Shown: positions 1-8,845 of the stretch, piece after piece
How the letters are laid out: the number at the start of each line of letters is the position of its first letter
How positions within the stretch are numbered: position 1 is the stretch's first letter
From: Acidimicrobiales bacterium
Lineage (GTDB): Bacteria; Actinomycetota; Acidimicrobiia; Acidimicrobiales; JAVJTC01
Length of the DNA stretch: 64,000 nucleotides
Direction of reading: 5' to 3'
NCBI GenBank assembly: GCA_040219085.1
Contig: JAVJTC010000034.1
Coordinates: forward strand, 1-64,000
Position numbers and translations under genes: made by a program
Notes under the pieces: model-generated
What the model saw: only the letters and a program-made list of their open reading frames with translations
The model's database searches: none
Told to the model about the DNA's origin: nothing

Positions 1-313
1 CGCGGGCGACGTCGAGATCCCACGGCCTCCCGAAGGGGCCCCGGGTGCCGATCGCCTCGCCCGGTTCCGCGCCGCACAGCGCCGTGGTGGTGGCGCCGAC
101 GGCACGGATGGTGAAGGTGATCCGACCTGCACCGATCCGACTGACCGAGATCGGAACCTCACCGACACCGGGTGACCACAGCATGTGGAACATGCCGGGC
201 CCGCACCGTTCGGCGGTGTCGTCCGCGACGACGAGCGAGACGGTGTCAGGTGACTCGACCGTTCGCTCGACGATGCTGCGCATGACCGGCGTCATGGTCG
301 TCGTGTCACCCAT
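1..313 (-). CDS. FAD/NAD(P)-binding hydrogenase-associated subunit, HydG-like (partial)
   Basis: The 5' part (about 104 codons) of a gene running off the left edge. The protein begins MGDTTTMTPVMRS and shows a ferredoxin-reductase-like FAD-binding barrel (MLWSPGVGEVPISVS, then GRITFTIRAVG and GEAIGTRGPFG). This is the pattern of sulfhydrogenase gamma/HydG and AsrB proteins, which pass electrons between NAD(P)H and Fe-S centres. Its ATG at 313 overlaps the end of the preceding cNMP-domain gene by 8 bases, so the two are translationally coupled. With the Fe-S subunit upstream, the order matches group 3b [NiFe]-hydrogenase operons, whose small and large subunits would lie to the left of this window. 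The fold is seen; the hydrogenase role is inferred from gene order. Confidence 0.75.
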   Translation of the reverse strand, partial: MGDTTTMTPVMRSIVERTVESPDTVSLVVADDTAERCGPGMFHMLWSPGVGEVPISVSRIGAGRITFTIRAVGATTTALCGAEPGEAIGTRGPFGRPWDLDVAR

Positions 314-776
314 CGCGGGCATCGCAGAGGTCGAGGAGTTGCATGCGTGCCGCGTGGAGTCGGTTGCGCATCACGGCGGCGACGTTGCGGTACAGCACGA
401 ACCCCAGCGTGTGGTCCTCTTCGCACCGGGCGCGCAGACAGGAGGCGTCGAATTCGACGGCGTCGGTCGGTTCCACCGCCGACGCATCGAACACCACCCG
501 GTACGGCGCGGCGACCCACGACGCCCCGAGGAGGTCGCCGGGACCGAGGCGGGTGATCGTGGTCGTCTCCGACGGCATCGCGCTGATGGAGATGTCCACT
601 CGACCGCGCCGCAGGATCCAGAAGTGCTCGGCGGGAGCACCCGCCTGGACGATCGTCTCGGAGGCGTCGAAGTGGACGTTGCGCCCACAGCCGGCGACCG
701 CGTCGAGTGTCGCCGCGTCGAGGCCGGCGAAGACGGCCGTCCCGGCCACGAGATCGGCGATCGAGCGCATTTTCAC
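306..776 (-). CDS. cyclic nucleotide-binding domain protein of hydrogenase operon
   Basis: A 156-aa protein that is almost entirely one CRP-like cNMP-binding beta-roll (motifs ASETIVQAGAPAEHFWIL and RRGRVDISI, then GPGDLLGASW). No helix-turn-helix follows, so it is unlikely to be a DNA-binding regulator. Small single-domain cNMP proteins sit between the Fe-S and flavin subunits in actinobacterial group 3b hydrogenase operons. The GTG start at 776 overlaps the upstream stop as GTGA and has a good ribosome site (GGAGGTG) 7 bases before it. An ATG two codons later is the alternative start. Function beyond the domain is unknown; a sensory or assembly role is only inferred. Confidence 0.8.
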   Translation of the reverse strand: MKMRSIADLVAGTAVFAGLDAATLDAVAGCGRNVHFDASETIVQAGAPAEHFWILRRGRVDISISAMPSETTTITRLGPGDLLGASWVAAPYRVVFDASAVEPTDAVEFDASCLRARCEEDHTLGFVLYRNVAAVMRNRLHAARMQLLDLCDARDG

Positions 777-1921
777 GGTGTCACCTCCGCGAACATCGGG
801 ACCTCGACGGTCAGGTCGATCCCGGTCGGGCACCACGTGATGCAACGCCCACACCCGACACAACCCGAACTGTCGAACTGGTCGTGCCAGGTGACGAGCT
901 TGTGGAGCAGCCACTGGCGGTAGCGGGCCGCGGTCGAGGATCGGACCTGGCCGCCGTGGACCTCGGAGAAGTCCAGCGTGAAGCACGAAGCCCACTCCCT
1001 GTGCCGTTCGAACGTGGTCCCGGCCAGGTCGCTCGAGTCGTGGACCGACGTGCAGAAACAGGTGGGGCAGACCAGCGTGCAGTTCCCGCACGTGAGGCAA
1101 CGCGACGCGATGTCGTCCCAACGGGGGTGCTGGTCGGGAAGACGACGGGCGTCGTCTGGGTCCAGGTGTCGGACCTGAGCAGCGGCCGCCCCCAGCACCA
1201 GCTCGGACGCGGCTCGGATCGTCGCCCCCGTCGCCCGGTGTCGCCCGGCGACGGAGTCGAGGAGTCGCTCGCCGGTCTCCGTTAGTGCCTCCGCCAGGAA
1301 TCCGGCGTCGTCGGAGCCGAGGGGGGTGAGGACCACGTCGGCGCCGGGGCCCGGACGCGGACCCGTGCGGGTGGATGCACAGAAACACGTCGCCGCGGCC
1401 GATGTGCACGCCGCTGCGACGACGATCGTGTCGGCACGGGCGGTGGCGTAGCTCCCGTCGGGGTACCGGCCCCCGGCCAGGACCCCGTCGAGTATCGCCA
1501 GCCCGGCGAGGTCGCAGGCGCGGATCCCGAACAGTGCGAGCGGTTCCGGCTCCGGGTCGACCGACTCGATCCGCATGCCGTCGTCGTCACGGTGACCGCG
1601 GATGAGAACCGTGGACTCGCGATGGAACCAGCGCTTCCACCCCCGGGCCGGGACCGTTGGGCCGAAGACCTCGGCGTCGCCGTCGGCGGTGAACCGGTAA
1701 CGGCCCGGCGTCTGTTCGTCGTGTCCCCGGGCGACCTCCGCCAGCGACGTGACCACGTCGGTCGTCACGACCGCGCCCGACGCGACCGGGGCGACGACGG
1801 TCCGCCCGTCCCTCTCCAGGACGTCGAGAAGGTCGCCGAGGGCGGTGATGTCCAGAACCGCCACCGCGCGGGGTTCGAAGGACGCGTCACGCAGCTCGGA
1901 ACTCGGGTCCATCTCGGTCAC
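773..1921 (-). CDS. 4Fe-4S dicluster protein, HydB-like hydrogenase subunit
   Basis: A 382-aa electron-transfer subunit. Two [4Fe-4S] cluster motifs are visible near the C-terminus: C275/C278/C281/C285 (CLTCGNCTLVC) and C354/C357/C360/C364 (CVGCGRCITWC). Extra cysteines occur around residues 172-181, as in HydB and AsrA proteins. In group 3b [NiFe]-hydrogenases this beta subunit relays electrons between the flavin subunit and the hydrogenase core in the cytoplasm. The GTG start at 1921 has GGAG 8 bases upstream; an ATG at 1912 is an alternative. It is the first gene of the operon, with the next gene overlapping by 4 bases. Anaerobic sulfite reductase subunit A is the main alternative. Confidence 0.8.
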   Translation of the reverse strand: MTEMDPSSELRDASFEPRAVAVLDITALGDLLDVLERDGRTVVAPVASGAVVTTDVVTSLAEVARGHDEQTPGRYRFTADGDAEVFGPTVPARGWKRWFHRESTVLIRGHRDDDGMRIESVDPEPEPLALFGIRACDLAGLAILDGVLAGGRYPDGSYATARADTIVVAAACTSAAATCFCASTRTGPRPGPGADVVLTPLGSDDAGFLAEALTETGERLLDSVAGRHRATGATIRAASELVLGAAAAQVRHLDPDDARRLPDQHPRWDDIASRCLTCGNCTLVCPTCFCTSVHDSSDLAGTTFERHREWASCFTLDFSEVHGGQVRSSTAARYRQWLLHKLVTWHDQFDSSGCVGCGRCITWCPTGIDLTVEVPMFAEVTP

Positions 1922-2051
1922 GGAGCACACTCCTCGTATCGATGGTCTTTCGTTTCGCAGTTCTGGTACAGGGGAGAAGGTCACGGCTCCCGATGCCGTC
2001 CCCGGCGCCGGCCGCGGGTAGTGTCGGTGGCCCCCGCCGAGGATGAGCAGA

Positions 2052-2545
2052 TGAGTGAGATCCGCCAACCCGACGAGATACCGCCGAGGCTGATCGCCAC
2101 GTTCCCCCGTTACACGGAGGTCCAGGAGGCGGTCGACCACCTCTCCGACGAGGGGTTCGCGGTGTCGACCGTGTCGATCATCTGGGCCGGGCTGCGCAAG
2201 GTCGAGTACGTGACGGGACGCCGCACAGCGCTCACCGCCGCCCGCCAGGGTGGTCTCAGTGGCGCCTACTTCGGACTGTTCGCCGGCTTCTTGTTGAGTC
2301 TGTTCGTGGAACTGGACGAGGACGTGTCGGTCTGGTCGGTGGTGATCACGTGGGTCCTGGTGGCCGCCGCAGTCGGTGCCGCATGGTCCGCGTTCGGGCA
2401 CTTCATGCAGCGGGGCCGGCGGGACTTCTCCGCCGTGGACCGCCTGGAGGCGGAACGCTACGAGTTGTGGATCGACGAGGCCCAGGCAGACCGCGCTGTC
2501 TCGATCCTGACCGCAGGTGGTCTCATGCCGCCGTCAGCTGCGTGA
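2052..2545 (+). CDS. general stress protein, YflT-like domain
   Basis: A 164-aa protein with an N-terminal ferredoxin-like segment (PRLIATFPRYTEVQEAVDHL, residues about 9-28). Two hydrophobic stretches follow (about 77-95 and 98-115, the first containing GAYFGLFAGFLLSLFV), then a charged tail. This is the architecture of actinobacterial 'general stress protein' homologues of Bacillus YflT, whose biochemical role is unknown. It diverges from the hydrogenase operon across about 130 bases, and its stop codon overlaps the next gene's GTG by 3 bases, suggesting co-transcription. The family assignment rests on pattern similarity. Confidence 0.65.
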
Positions 2546-3441
2546 ACGTCCCTCACGACGAGGGGGCCGACCCCGACGAGTTCGGATTCCTCGCTGACAA
2601 CGCCCGGGAGGTGGGCGTCGCCCCGGGTGCGGTGGCCCCGGTGCGCAGGGTGGCCGTCGACAGCGAAGCGGGCGCTGTCAGTGCGCTCGTGTGGGGCTTC
2701 GGTCCTCCGGAGGTGGTGTTCCTCCACGGCGGCGCGCAGAACGCACACACCTGGGACTCGACCATCATCTCGCTGGGCCACGACGCGGTGGCGTTCGATC
2801 TCCCCGGCCACGGCCACTCGCACTGGAGGGCCGACCACGACTACCTCCCCGACGCCAACGCCCGCTCGCTGCTGGGGCCGCTCCGGGCGCTCGCCCCGAC
2901 GGCCGGCACCCTCGTCGGGATGTCACTCGGCGGGCTCACCGCCCTCAGAATGGTCGCCTCGACGCCGGGCCTGGTCGAGCGACTCGTCCTCGTCGACATC
3001 ACGCCGGGAGTGACCAGGGAGAAGGCGAAGGCGATCACGGACTTCACCTCCGGCCCCGAATCGTTCGCATCGGTGGACGAGGTCCTCGAGCGTACGATCG
3101 CCTTCCACCCCGGGCGATCCGTCGCATCGTTGACCCGCGGTGTCGTCCACAACACCCGCACCCGGCCCGACGGGCGCGTGGTGTGGAGATGGGACTCCAT
3201 CCGCTCCCACGACGCGGGCCACGACTTCTCGCCCCTCTGGGCCGACGTCGCAGCCCTCACCGTGCCGACACTGCTGGTGCGGGGCCTCGCATCGGCGGTG
3301 GTCGATGACGACGACGTCGCCCGGATGCGCGCCAGCTGCGCGGATCTCACCGTCGTGGACGTCCCTGACGCGGGTCACTCCGTGCAGGGCGACGACCCGG
3401 TCGCGCTCGCAGGGGCGATCAGCGACTTCGCACGCCTCTGA
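2542..3441 (+). CDS. alpha/beta hydrolase
   Basis: A 299-aa cytoplasmic alpha/beta-hydrolase fold enzyme. The nucleophile elbow is GMSLGG, the oxyanion segment is FLHGGAQNAHTW, a DLPGHGHS strand-loop follows, and the catalytic histidine lies in DAGHSVQGDD near the C-terminus. The substrate cannot be told from sequence; esters, epoxides and C-C bonds are all possible in this superfamily. The GTG start at 2542 overlaps the upstream stop (GTGA), so it is translationally coupled to the stress-protein gene. Confidence 0.8.
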   Translation: MNVPHDEGADPDEFGFLADNAREVGVAPGAVAPVRRVAVDSEAGAVSALVWGFGPPEVVFLHGGAQNAHTWDSTIISLGHDAVAFDLPGHGHSHWRADHDYLPDANARSLLGPLRALAPTAGTLVGMSLGGLTALRMVASTPGLVERLVLVDITPGVTREKAKAITDFTSGPESFASVDEVLERTIAFHPGRSVASLTRGVVHNTRTRPDGRVVWRWDSIRSHDAGHDFSPLWADVAALTVPTLLVRGLASAVVDDDDVARMRASCADLTVVDVPDAGHSVQGDDPVALAGAISDFARL

Positions 3442-3565
3442 TGCCGGCCGGCTGCGCCGGTGTGTGTCGATCCGTCGATAGGCGCCCGCTGGAATCGCAC
3501 GATCGGCGTTCAGCTGGAATCATCACGTCACCGCGATCCGACGACCACCGGAGGTCGAGATCACC

Positions 3566-4702
3566 ATGAGGTTCGAAGCGACCGAGCTCACCGATGCCGA
3601 GCTCGCGCTCCAAGCCGAGGTTCGGGCGTTCTGCGACGTGGAACTCGTGCCCGGCACCTACGAGCCGGGCCTCGGAATGGCCGGCTCCGTAGACCCGGGA
3701 TTCTCCAGGAAGCTCGCCGAGCGGGGCTGGCTCGGAATGGCGCTGCCCACCGAATACGGCGGAGGTGACCGCACTGCGGTCGACCGGTTCGTCGTCGTGG
3801 AGGAGCTGCTGCGCCGCGGCGCCCCGGTCGGCTACCACTGGATAGCGGACCGCCAGACGGGCCCCGTGATCAGCCGGTTCGGCACCGATGAGCAGAAGGA
3901 GCGTTTCCTTCCGGCGATCTGTCGTGGCGAGGTCGGCTTCTCGATCGGGATGAGCGAGCCCGACGCGGGCAGTGACCTTGCGGCGGTCTCGGCCCGGGCG
4001 GTACGTGCCGACGGCGGCTGGGTGCTCAACGGCACGAAGATCTGGACCACCAACGCCCACCACAACGACTGGATGGTCACGCTGTGTCGCACGAGCGACA
4101 CCGACGACCGTCACGGCGGGCTCAGCCAGCTGCTCGTGGACCTGCGGGCCGAGGGCGTCGAGGTCAACCCGATCCCGTTCCTCGACGGCTCCAGCGAGTT
4201 CAACGAGGTGGTGCTGAGCGACGTGTTCGTCCCCGACGAGCTGCTACTCGGAGCCGAGGGGGAGGGGTGGGCGCAGAACACGTCCGAGCTCGCCTTTGAA
4301 CGCGGCGGCCCCGACCGCTGGCTGTCCACCTACATCGTGGTCGAACAGTTCCTGCGGGAGTGCGAGGAGGAGGACCTCGACGGCTCGGTCGTCGAGTTGC
4401 TCGGATCCGCGACGGCCCGGTGGTTCGGTCTGCGCAACATGTCACTGGCTGTCGCGCGGATGATCGACGCAGGGGACGCCCCCGCCGTCGAGTCGGCGCT
4501 CGTCAAGGAGATGGGCACCCGGTTCGAACAGGACGTGCTGGCCGCACTGGAGCGCCTCGTCGGGCTCGAGGTGGCGCCGGGCTCGGAGTCACTGTTCGAG
4601 CGTCTGCTCGCAGCTGCCGTCCTGACCGGGCCGGCGTTCACCATCCGCGGCGGAACCATCGAGATCCTCCGATCCGTGGCGGCGAAGGGACTACGCCCGT
4701 GA
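3566..4702 (+). CDS. acyl-CoA dehydrogenase, subunit 1 of a pair
   Basis: A 378-aa flavin enzyme that desaturates acyl-CoA thioesters. The first family signature is present (IGMSEPDAGSDLAAV), followed by the flavin-contact region GTKIWTTNAHHNDW and the C-terminal IRGGTIEILRSVAAKGL. The usual REQFG signature of the C-terminal domain is missing here but present in the next gene. Such complementary pairs form alpha2beta2 dehydrogenases in actinobacteria, for example in sterol side-chain degradation. The ATG at 3566 has GGAGG upstream. The gene overlaps its partner by 4 bases (GTGA). The substrate is not predictable. Confidence 0.85.
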   Translation: MRFEATELTDAELALQAEVRAFCDVELVPGTYEPGLGMAGSVDPGFSRKLAERGWLGMALPTEYGGGDRTAVDRFVVVEELLRRGAPVGYHWIADRQTGPVISRFGTDEQKERFLPAICRGEVGFSIGMSEPDAGSDLAAVSARAVRADGGWVLNGTKIWTTNAHHNDWMVTLCRTSDTDDRHGGLSQLLVDLRAEGVEVNPIPFLDGSSEFNEVVLSDVFVPDELLLGAEGEGWAQNTSELAFERGGPDRWLSTYIVVEQFLRECEEEDLDGSVVELLGSATARWFGLRNMSLAVARMIDAGDAPAVESALVKEMGTRFEQDVLAALERLVGLEVAPGSESLFERLLAAAVLTGPAFTIRGGTIEILRSVAAKGLRP

Positions 4703-5757
4703 CCGATCAACTACTCATCGACACCGCCGAGCGTCTCTTCGGCGACGTGTGTGACTTCGCGGCGGTCGAGGCAGCCGAAGCCGAAGGATTCGCCACCGAT
4801 GCATGGAGCGCGGTGGCCGAGATGGGCCTGCCGTGGATCGGTGTGGACGAGGCCGCCGGTGGCGCCGGTGGCGACCTGGTCGACGCCCTGGCGGTCCTGC
4901 GGGTGGCCGGCGCGCACGCCGTGCCTCTTCCGTTGGCCGAGACGGGCGTGCTGGCCGGGTGGCTGCTCGCCTCGGCGGAGCTCACCGTCCCCGACGGGGC
5001 CGTGACGGTCGCTCCGGGCGATCCCGCCGACGACCTGACGTTGACCGACGGGCTCGTGTCGGGAACCGTGAACCGTGTTCCGTGGGGAAGCGCGGTCAAC
5101 GATCTCGTCATCCTCGTTGACGACGGGGACTCGGCGACTGTCGTGCTGGTCGACACCGCGTCGGCGACTCTCGAGCCGTATGTGAACCTGGCCGGCGAAT
5201 CCCGCGACACCCTTGTCTTCGACCGGGTCGAGCCTCTGGCATCGGGACCCGCCGGCGATGGCGTCGACGCGGACGCGCTGCTCTACCGCGGCGCTCTCAC
5301 CCGGGTCATGTTGATGGCCGGCGCGCTCGATGCGATGAGTCGACTCACGGTCTCCTACACCCACGAGCGTGAGCAGTTCGGGCGGCCGGTCGCCCGGTTC
5401 CAGGCCGTTCAGAGTCACCTCGTCACGTGCGCGCAGGAGGCTGCCATCGCCGGTGTCACCGCGGATGCCGTGATGCGTCGCCTTGCGCACGACGAGGCCC
5501 GCTTCGAGATCGCCGCCGCCAAGGTCGTGGTGTCCGAGGCCGCGACGAAGGCCACCGCGGCGGCCCACCAGGCCCACGGCGCGATGGGACTGACGAAGGA
5601 ATACGAGCTGCACCATCTCAGCCGTCGCCTGTGGGCGTGGCGCAACGAGTACGGCGGCGCCCGCTACTGGTCACAGGTCCTCGGCGAGGCCGTCGTGGAC
5701 GTCGGGGGAGACGGTCTCTACCCGTTGATCACCGGCGGATCCGCAGCTCTCGGCTAG
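4699..5757 (+). CDS. acyl-CoA dehydrogenase, subunit 2 of a pair
   Basis: A 352-aa partner subunit. It lacks the N-terminal SEPDAGSD signature but carries the C-terminal one (HEREQFGRPVARFQAVQSHL) and the flavin/dimer segment HGAMGLTKEYELHHLSRRL. Together with the upstream subunit one full set of acyl-CoA dehydrogenase motifs is made, which supports a heterotetramer. The GTG start is fixed by the 4-base overlap with the upstream gene. The N-terminal region is alanine-rich and short compared with single-gene enzymes. Converges on ribBA, with 14 bases between the stops. Confidence 0.85.
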   Translation: MTDQLLIDTAERLFGDVCDFAAVEAAEAEGFATDAWSAVAEMGLPWIGVDEAAGGAGGDLVDALAVLRVAGAHAVPLPLAETGVLAGWLLASAELTVPDGAVTVAPGDPADDLTLTDGLVSGTVNRVPWGSAVNDLVILVDDGDSATVVLVDTASATLEPYVNLAGESRDTLVFDRVEPLASGPAGDGVDADALLYRGALTRVMLMAGALDAMSRLTVSYTHEREQFGRPVARFQAVQSHLVTCAQEAAIAGVTADAVMRRLAHDEARFEIAAAKVVVSEAATKATAAAHQAHGAMGLTKEYELHHLSRRLWAWRNEYGGARYWSQVLGEAVVDVGGDGLYPLITGGSAALG

Positions 5758-5771
5758 CGCGGCCGGGTTCG

Positions 5772-6956
5772 TCAGCCGGGCGGGAGGAGGTGGCCCATGC
5801 GGGCGCGTGTGGTTTCCAGGTACCGCACGTTCTCGGGGTTGGGGGCGATCGGCAACGGCACCCGTTCGACCTCGGTCAGGCCGTAGCCGGCGAGGCCGGC
5901 GAGTTTCTCGGGGTTGTTCGTGAGGAGTCGGATCCTGCGCACGCCGAGGTCTACGAGGATCTGAGCGGCCACGCCGTAGGTGCGTGAGTCCACGGGCAGC
6001 CCGAGAGCGAGGTTGGCCTCCACGGTGTCATGGCCGCGGTCCTGGAGGGCGTAGGCCCTGATCTTGTGGACGAGGCCGATACCGCGGCCCTCGTGGCCGC
6101 GCAGGTAGACGACGACGCCGGCGCCTTCCTCGGCGACCCGGGCCATCGCCGCGTCGAGTTGGTCGCCGCAGTCACAGCGCAGCGAACCGAACACGTCGCC
6201 GGTGAGGCATTCGGAGTGGACGCGCACCAGTGCGGCGTCGGCCGCCGCCGGGTCGCCGAGAACGAACGCGACGTGTTCGCTCTCGTCGAGAAGGCCCCTG
6301 TAGGCGTGCGCGACGAAGTCACCGTGGACGGTCGGCACCCGCGCCCGGGCGATGGCGTCGACGGTGCGCTCGCCGCGTCGGCGGAACGCGATCACCGAAG
6401 CGAGCGAGACCATCGGGATCTCGTGGTCGTGAGCGAACTGACGCAATTCGGGAAGCCGGGCCGGGCCGCCGTCGGCGCCGGTGACCGTGGTCACCGCAGC
6501 GGCCGGTTCGTGACCTGCGAGGACCACCAGGTCCACCGCTGCCTCGGCATGGCCGGAACGGTTGAGAACGCCACCGCGTCGGGCGCGCAGGACCTCGACG
6601 TGTCCGGGGCGCGAGAAGTCAGTCGCGGAGGTGTCGGGATCGGCGAGCGAGCGCAGCGTGACCGAGCGATCCGTCGGGGACAGGCCGGACGTCACGCCGT
6701 GCCGGGCATCGAGTCCGCCGGCCGGGTTCTCCTGGTCGACGATGCCGAGGTCCTCGAATCGTCGTTCGGTGAGGGCCGCCCGCAGGCGTCCGGATCCGTG
6801 GCGGACGAGGAATGCGACGGTGTCGGGGCGGGCTCGCGCCGCCGCGACGACGAGACTGCCGTAGCCGTCGCGGTCGTCGTCGACGACCAGGACGACCTCG
6901 CCGCGGACCAGCGCGTCGATGCTCTCGGCGACCGCTGCGATCTCCAGTGTGCTCAC
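5772..6956 (-). CDS. ribBA: GTP cyclohydrolase II with degenerate DHBP synthase domain (RibBA-like)
   Basis: A 394-aa riboflavin-pathway protein. The C-terminal half (about 200-394) is a well conserved GTP cyclohydrolase II: zinc site ECLTGDVFGSLRCDC, GRGIGLVHKIRAYALQD and DTVEAN, which opens GTP to the first riboflavin precursor. The N-terminal half has the DHBP synthase fold (RPGHVEVLRARRGGV, GHAEAAVDL) but key acidic residues are lost. The usual DDEDRENEGDL stretch reads DDDRDGYGSL at 26-35, and the glutamate of the family's CEI motif is Thr158. The RibB activity is therefore probably absent. GTG start. A 36-base gap separates it from the upstream oxidoreductase, so it may share that operon. 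Confidence 0.85.
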   Translation of the reverse strand: MSTLEIAAVAESIDALVRGEVVLVVDDDRDGYGSLVVAAARARPDTVAFLVRHGSGRLRAALTERRFEDLGIVDQENPAGGLDARHGVTSGLSPTDRSVTLRSLADPDTSATDFSRPGHVEVLRARRGGVLNRSGHAEAAVDLVVLAGHEPAAAVTTVTGADGGPARLPELRQFAHDHEIPMVSLASVIAFRRRGERTVDAIARARVPTVHGDFVAHAYRGLLDESEHVAFVLGDPAAADAALVRVHSECLTGDVFGSLRCDCGDQLDAAMARVAEEGAGVVVYLRGHEGRGIGLVHKIRAYALQDRGHDTVEANLALGLPVDSRTYGVAAQILVDLGVRRIRLLTNNPEKLAGLAGYGLTEVERVPLPIAPNPENVRYLETTRARMGHLLPPG

Positions 6957-6992
6957 CTCCGCCCACCTCGCCGTGGGGGCGAAGCGTAGCGC

Positions 6993-8225
6993 TCACGCCG
7001 GATCGCGCAGGCAGGCCTCGGCGACGCGTCGGCCCGAGAACATGGCGCCCTGGATCGATGCCGTGTCCCGATGATCGCCGCAGACCCACAGGCCGTCGGC
7101 GACCCTCACGGTACGGCGTGGCCGGAACGGCGGACTCTGGTCCGGCTGACCGTGGGCGATCCGGTGGGTGACGAGGTGGTCCCAGGTGTCCACGACGGGG
7201 CCGAACCAGCCCCTCAGCTGATCACGGACCCGGTCGGCGAGGTCCTCGCCGGTCTCACCCGGACACGCCGCGACGATGGTCGCCCTCTTCGGCGGGGCGT
7301 AGTCCGGCGCGACGTCGCTGGGCACGGCGACGTTGAGAGCCGGACCCTGTCCTGTGCCGTCGAGGGCGATCACCGGTCTGTCGAGAGGCGACGCATCGGC
7401 TGAGAACCACACCGCACCGACGGACTTCGACCGGACCGGACCCAGCCCGAGGAGATCGGCGGCCACGGGTCCCTCGGTGGCGACGATGACGTGGCGGGCG
7501 GTGAACTCCGCTCCTGCCGTGCGGACCATTCCGGGAGAGACCTCGAGGACCGGTGTGGCGAGTCTGATGGCGCCCGCCGGCAGCCGGGCGGCGAGCTGGT
7601 CGGGGATCCGCTGCATGCCCCTCGCCGGGACGCCGGCCCCGCCTTCGCCGAGGCATTTGAAGATGGTGTCGAACATGCGGCTCGATGTGGCGAGGCCCGG
7701 GTCCAACTGGATCCCGCCGAACAACGGCCGGAAGAAGGAGCGGATCATCCGATCCGAGAAGCCGAGAGCTTCGAGGTGCGACAGCGTGGTCTCGTCGCGA
7801 CCTCGCAGCAGGTCCGGGGTCGAGGTCCGTGCGAGGCGGAGGCGGAGTCGGAGGATGCGCGCCTTGTCGGCCGGCGTCCCTACCCGGCTACGGACCGTCG
7901 CGGGAAGCGACGAGGGTCGCCGGAGGGGGTCGCCGAGGTCGTCGAAGCGGTCGCCGAGCCACACACGCGCTCCCGGGGCGAAGGTCCGGATGTCGAGGGC
8001 CCGCATGTCGAGGCGGCTGCGGAGCTCGGGGTAGGCCTCGAGAGCGACCTGGAAGCCGCGGTCGACCAGGTGACCGGCGACGTTGTCGGTGCGCACTCGT
8101 CCCCCCACGCCGTCACCGGCTTCCAGGACCGTGACGCTACGGCCGGCCTCGTGCAGGAGGGTCGCAGCCGACAAGCCGGCGAGTCCGGCGCCGACGACGA
8201 GGACGTCGGGGTCGGACCCGTTCAC
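6993..8225 (-). CDS. FAD-dependent oxidoreductase (amine oxidase / phytoene desaturase-like)
   Basis: A 410-aa flavoprotein. The N-terminal dinucleotide-binding motif is VLVVGAGLAGLSAA (residues 9-22), with EAGDGVGGRVRT after it, and the C-terminal FAD motif includes LWVCGDHRDTASIQGAMFSG. This is the layout of the flavin-containing amine oxidase/phytoene desaturase superfamily. It has no obvious signal peptide or membrane helix. The GTG start overlaps the anti-sigma stop (GTGTGA), placing it in a sigma/anti-sigma operon and suggesting control by that ECF factor. The substrate is unknown. Confidence 0.8.
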   Translation of the reverse strand: MNGSDPDVLVVGAGLAGLSAATLLHEAGRSVTVLEAGDGVGGRVRTDNVAGHLVDRGFQVALEAYPELRSRLDMRALDIRTFAPGARVWLGDRFDDLGDPLRRPSSLPATVRSRVGTPADKARILRLRLRLARTSTPDLLRGRDETTLSHLEALGFSDRMIRSFFRPLFGGIQLDPGLATSSRMFDTIFKCLGEGGAGVPARGMQRIPDQLAARLPAGAIRLATPVLEVSPGMVRTAGAEFTARHVIVATEGPVAADLLGLGPVRSKSVGAVWFSADASPLDRPVIALDGTGQGPALNVAVPSDVAPDYAPPKRATIVAACPGETGEDLADRVRDQLRGWFGPVVDTWDHLVTHRIAHGQPDQSPPFRPRRTVRVADGLWVCGDHRDTASIQGAMFSGRRVAEACLRDPA

Positions 8226-8845
8226 ACGTCGAGGACTCCGCGCAGGACGCTCGCGCCCGAGTGTGTCGGGTCACCGTCGGCGGGCTCGACGGAGATGTCG
8301 ACGACGGGGAAGTCGGCCGGGTCGAGGCCGTTGGGCAGGGGGAAGGTGCCGCTGCCGTTGACGATCCCCAGTGACTGCATCCCGGCGACATCGGTGTCGA
8401 TCAGCCACAGCTCGTAGAAACCGTCGGATTCGGGAAGGTCGGGAACATCGATTTCGAGTGCCAGTCGGCCATCCTCGGAGATGAGTTCGACTCCGCCGGA
8501 GCCGGCGAACGAAACCGGGAGGCCGTCGTTGGTGATGGATCCGGCGGCGATGACCTCGGTGTCGTCGCCACCCCCGCCGAGACTGACGGCGATGCCGGCG
8601 ACCAGCGCGATCGCGACCGCCACGGCGGCGGCAGCTCCGAGGACCCAGCGCGCCGGACGGGAGCGCAGCGCGCGCCGCTCGGCGATGTCGGCAACCGGAG
8701 CGCGGGTGGTGTCGGCTGTCTCGACCTGCGCGGCGATACCCGCCCAGACCTCGGGCGGCGGTGCGGTCTTGTGCACATCGGCGATCGTCACGGACCGGGC
8801 GATATCCCGGAGCCGCTCGAAGTCGCCTCGCTCATGAGTTGTCAT
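8222..8845 (-). CDS. anti-sigma factor, RskA-like
   Basis: A 207-aa single-pass membrane protein. A cytoplasmic N-terminal part (about 1-75) would bind the sigma factor; a transmembrane helix follows (WVLGAAAAVAVAIALVAGI, about 79-97). The extracytoplasmic RskA-type domain has FYELWLIDTD and SGTFPLPNGLD. No zinc HxxxCxxC motif is present. In known pairs the membrane anti-sigma is proteolysed to release the sigma. The ATG at 8845 has GGAG 7 bases upstream; ATG 8851 is an alternative. It overlaps the 3' end of the sigma gene, as expected for stoichiometric coupling. Confidence 0.8.
   Translation of the reverse strand: MTTHERGDFERLRDIARSVTIADVHKTAPPPEVWAGIAAQVETADTTRAPVADIAERRALRSRPARWVLGAAAAVAVAIALVAGIAVSLGGGGDDTEVIAAGSITNDGLPVSFAGSGGVELISEDGRLALEIDVPDLPESDGFYELWLIDTDVAGMQSLGIVNGSGTFPLPNGLDPADFPVVDISVEPADGDPTHSGASVLRGVLDV

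Noticed and set aside
773-2401. N-terminal extension of the Fe-S subunit up to 2401
   Set aside because: The extra residues lie opposite the stress-protein gene and have no domain; a GTG with a good ribosome site at 1921 fits better.
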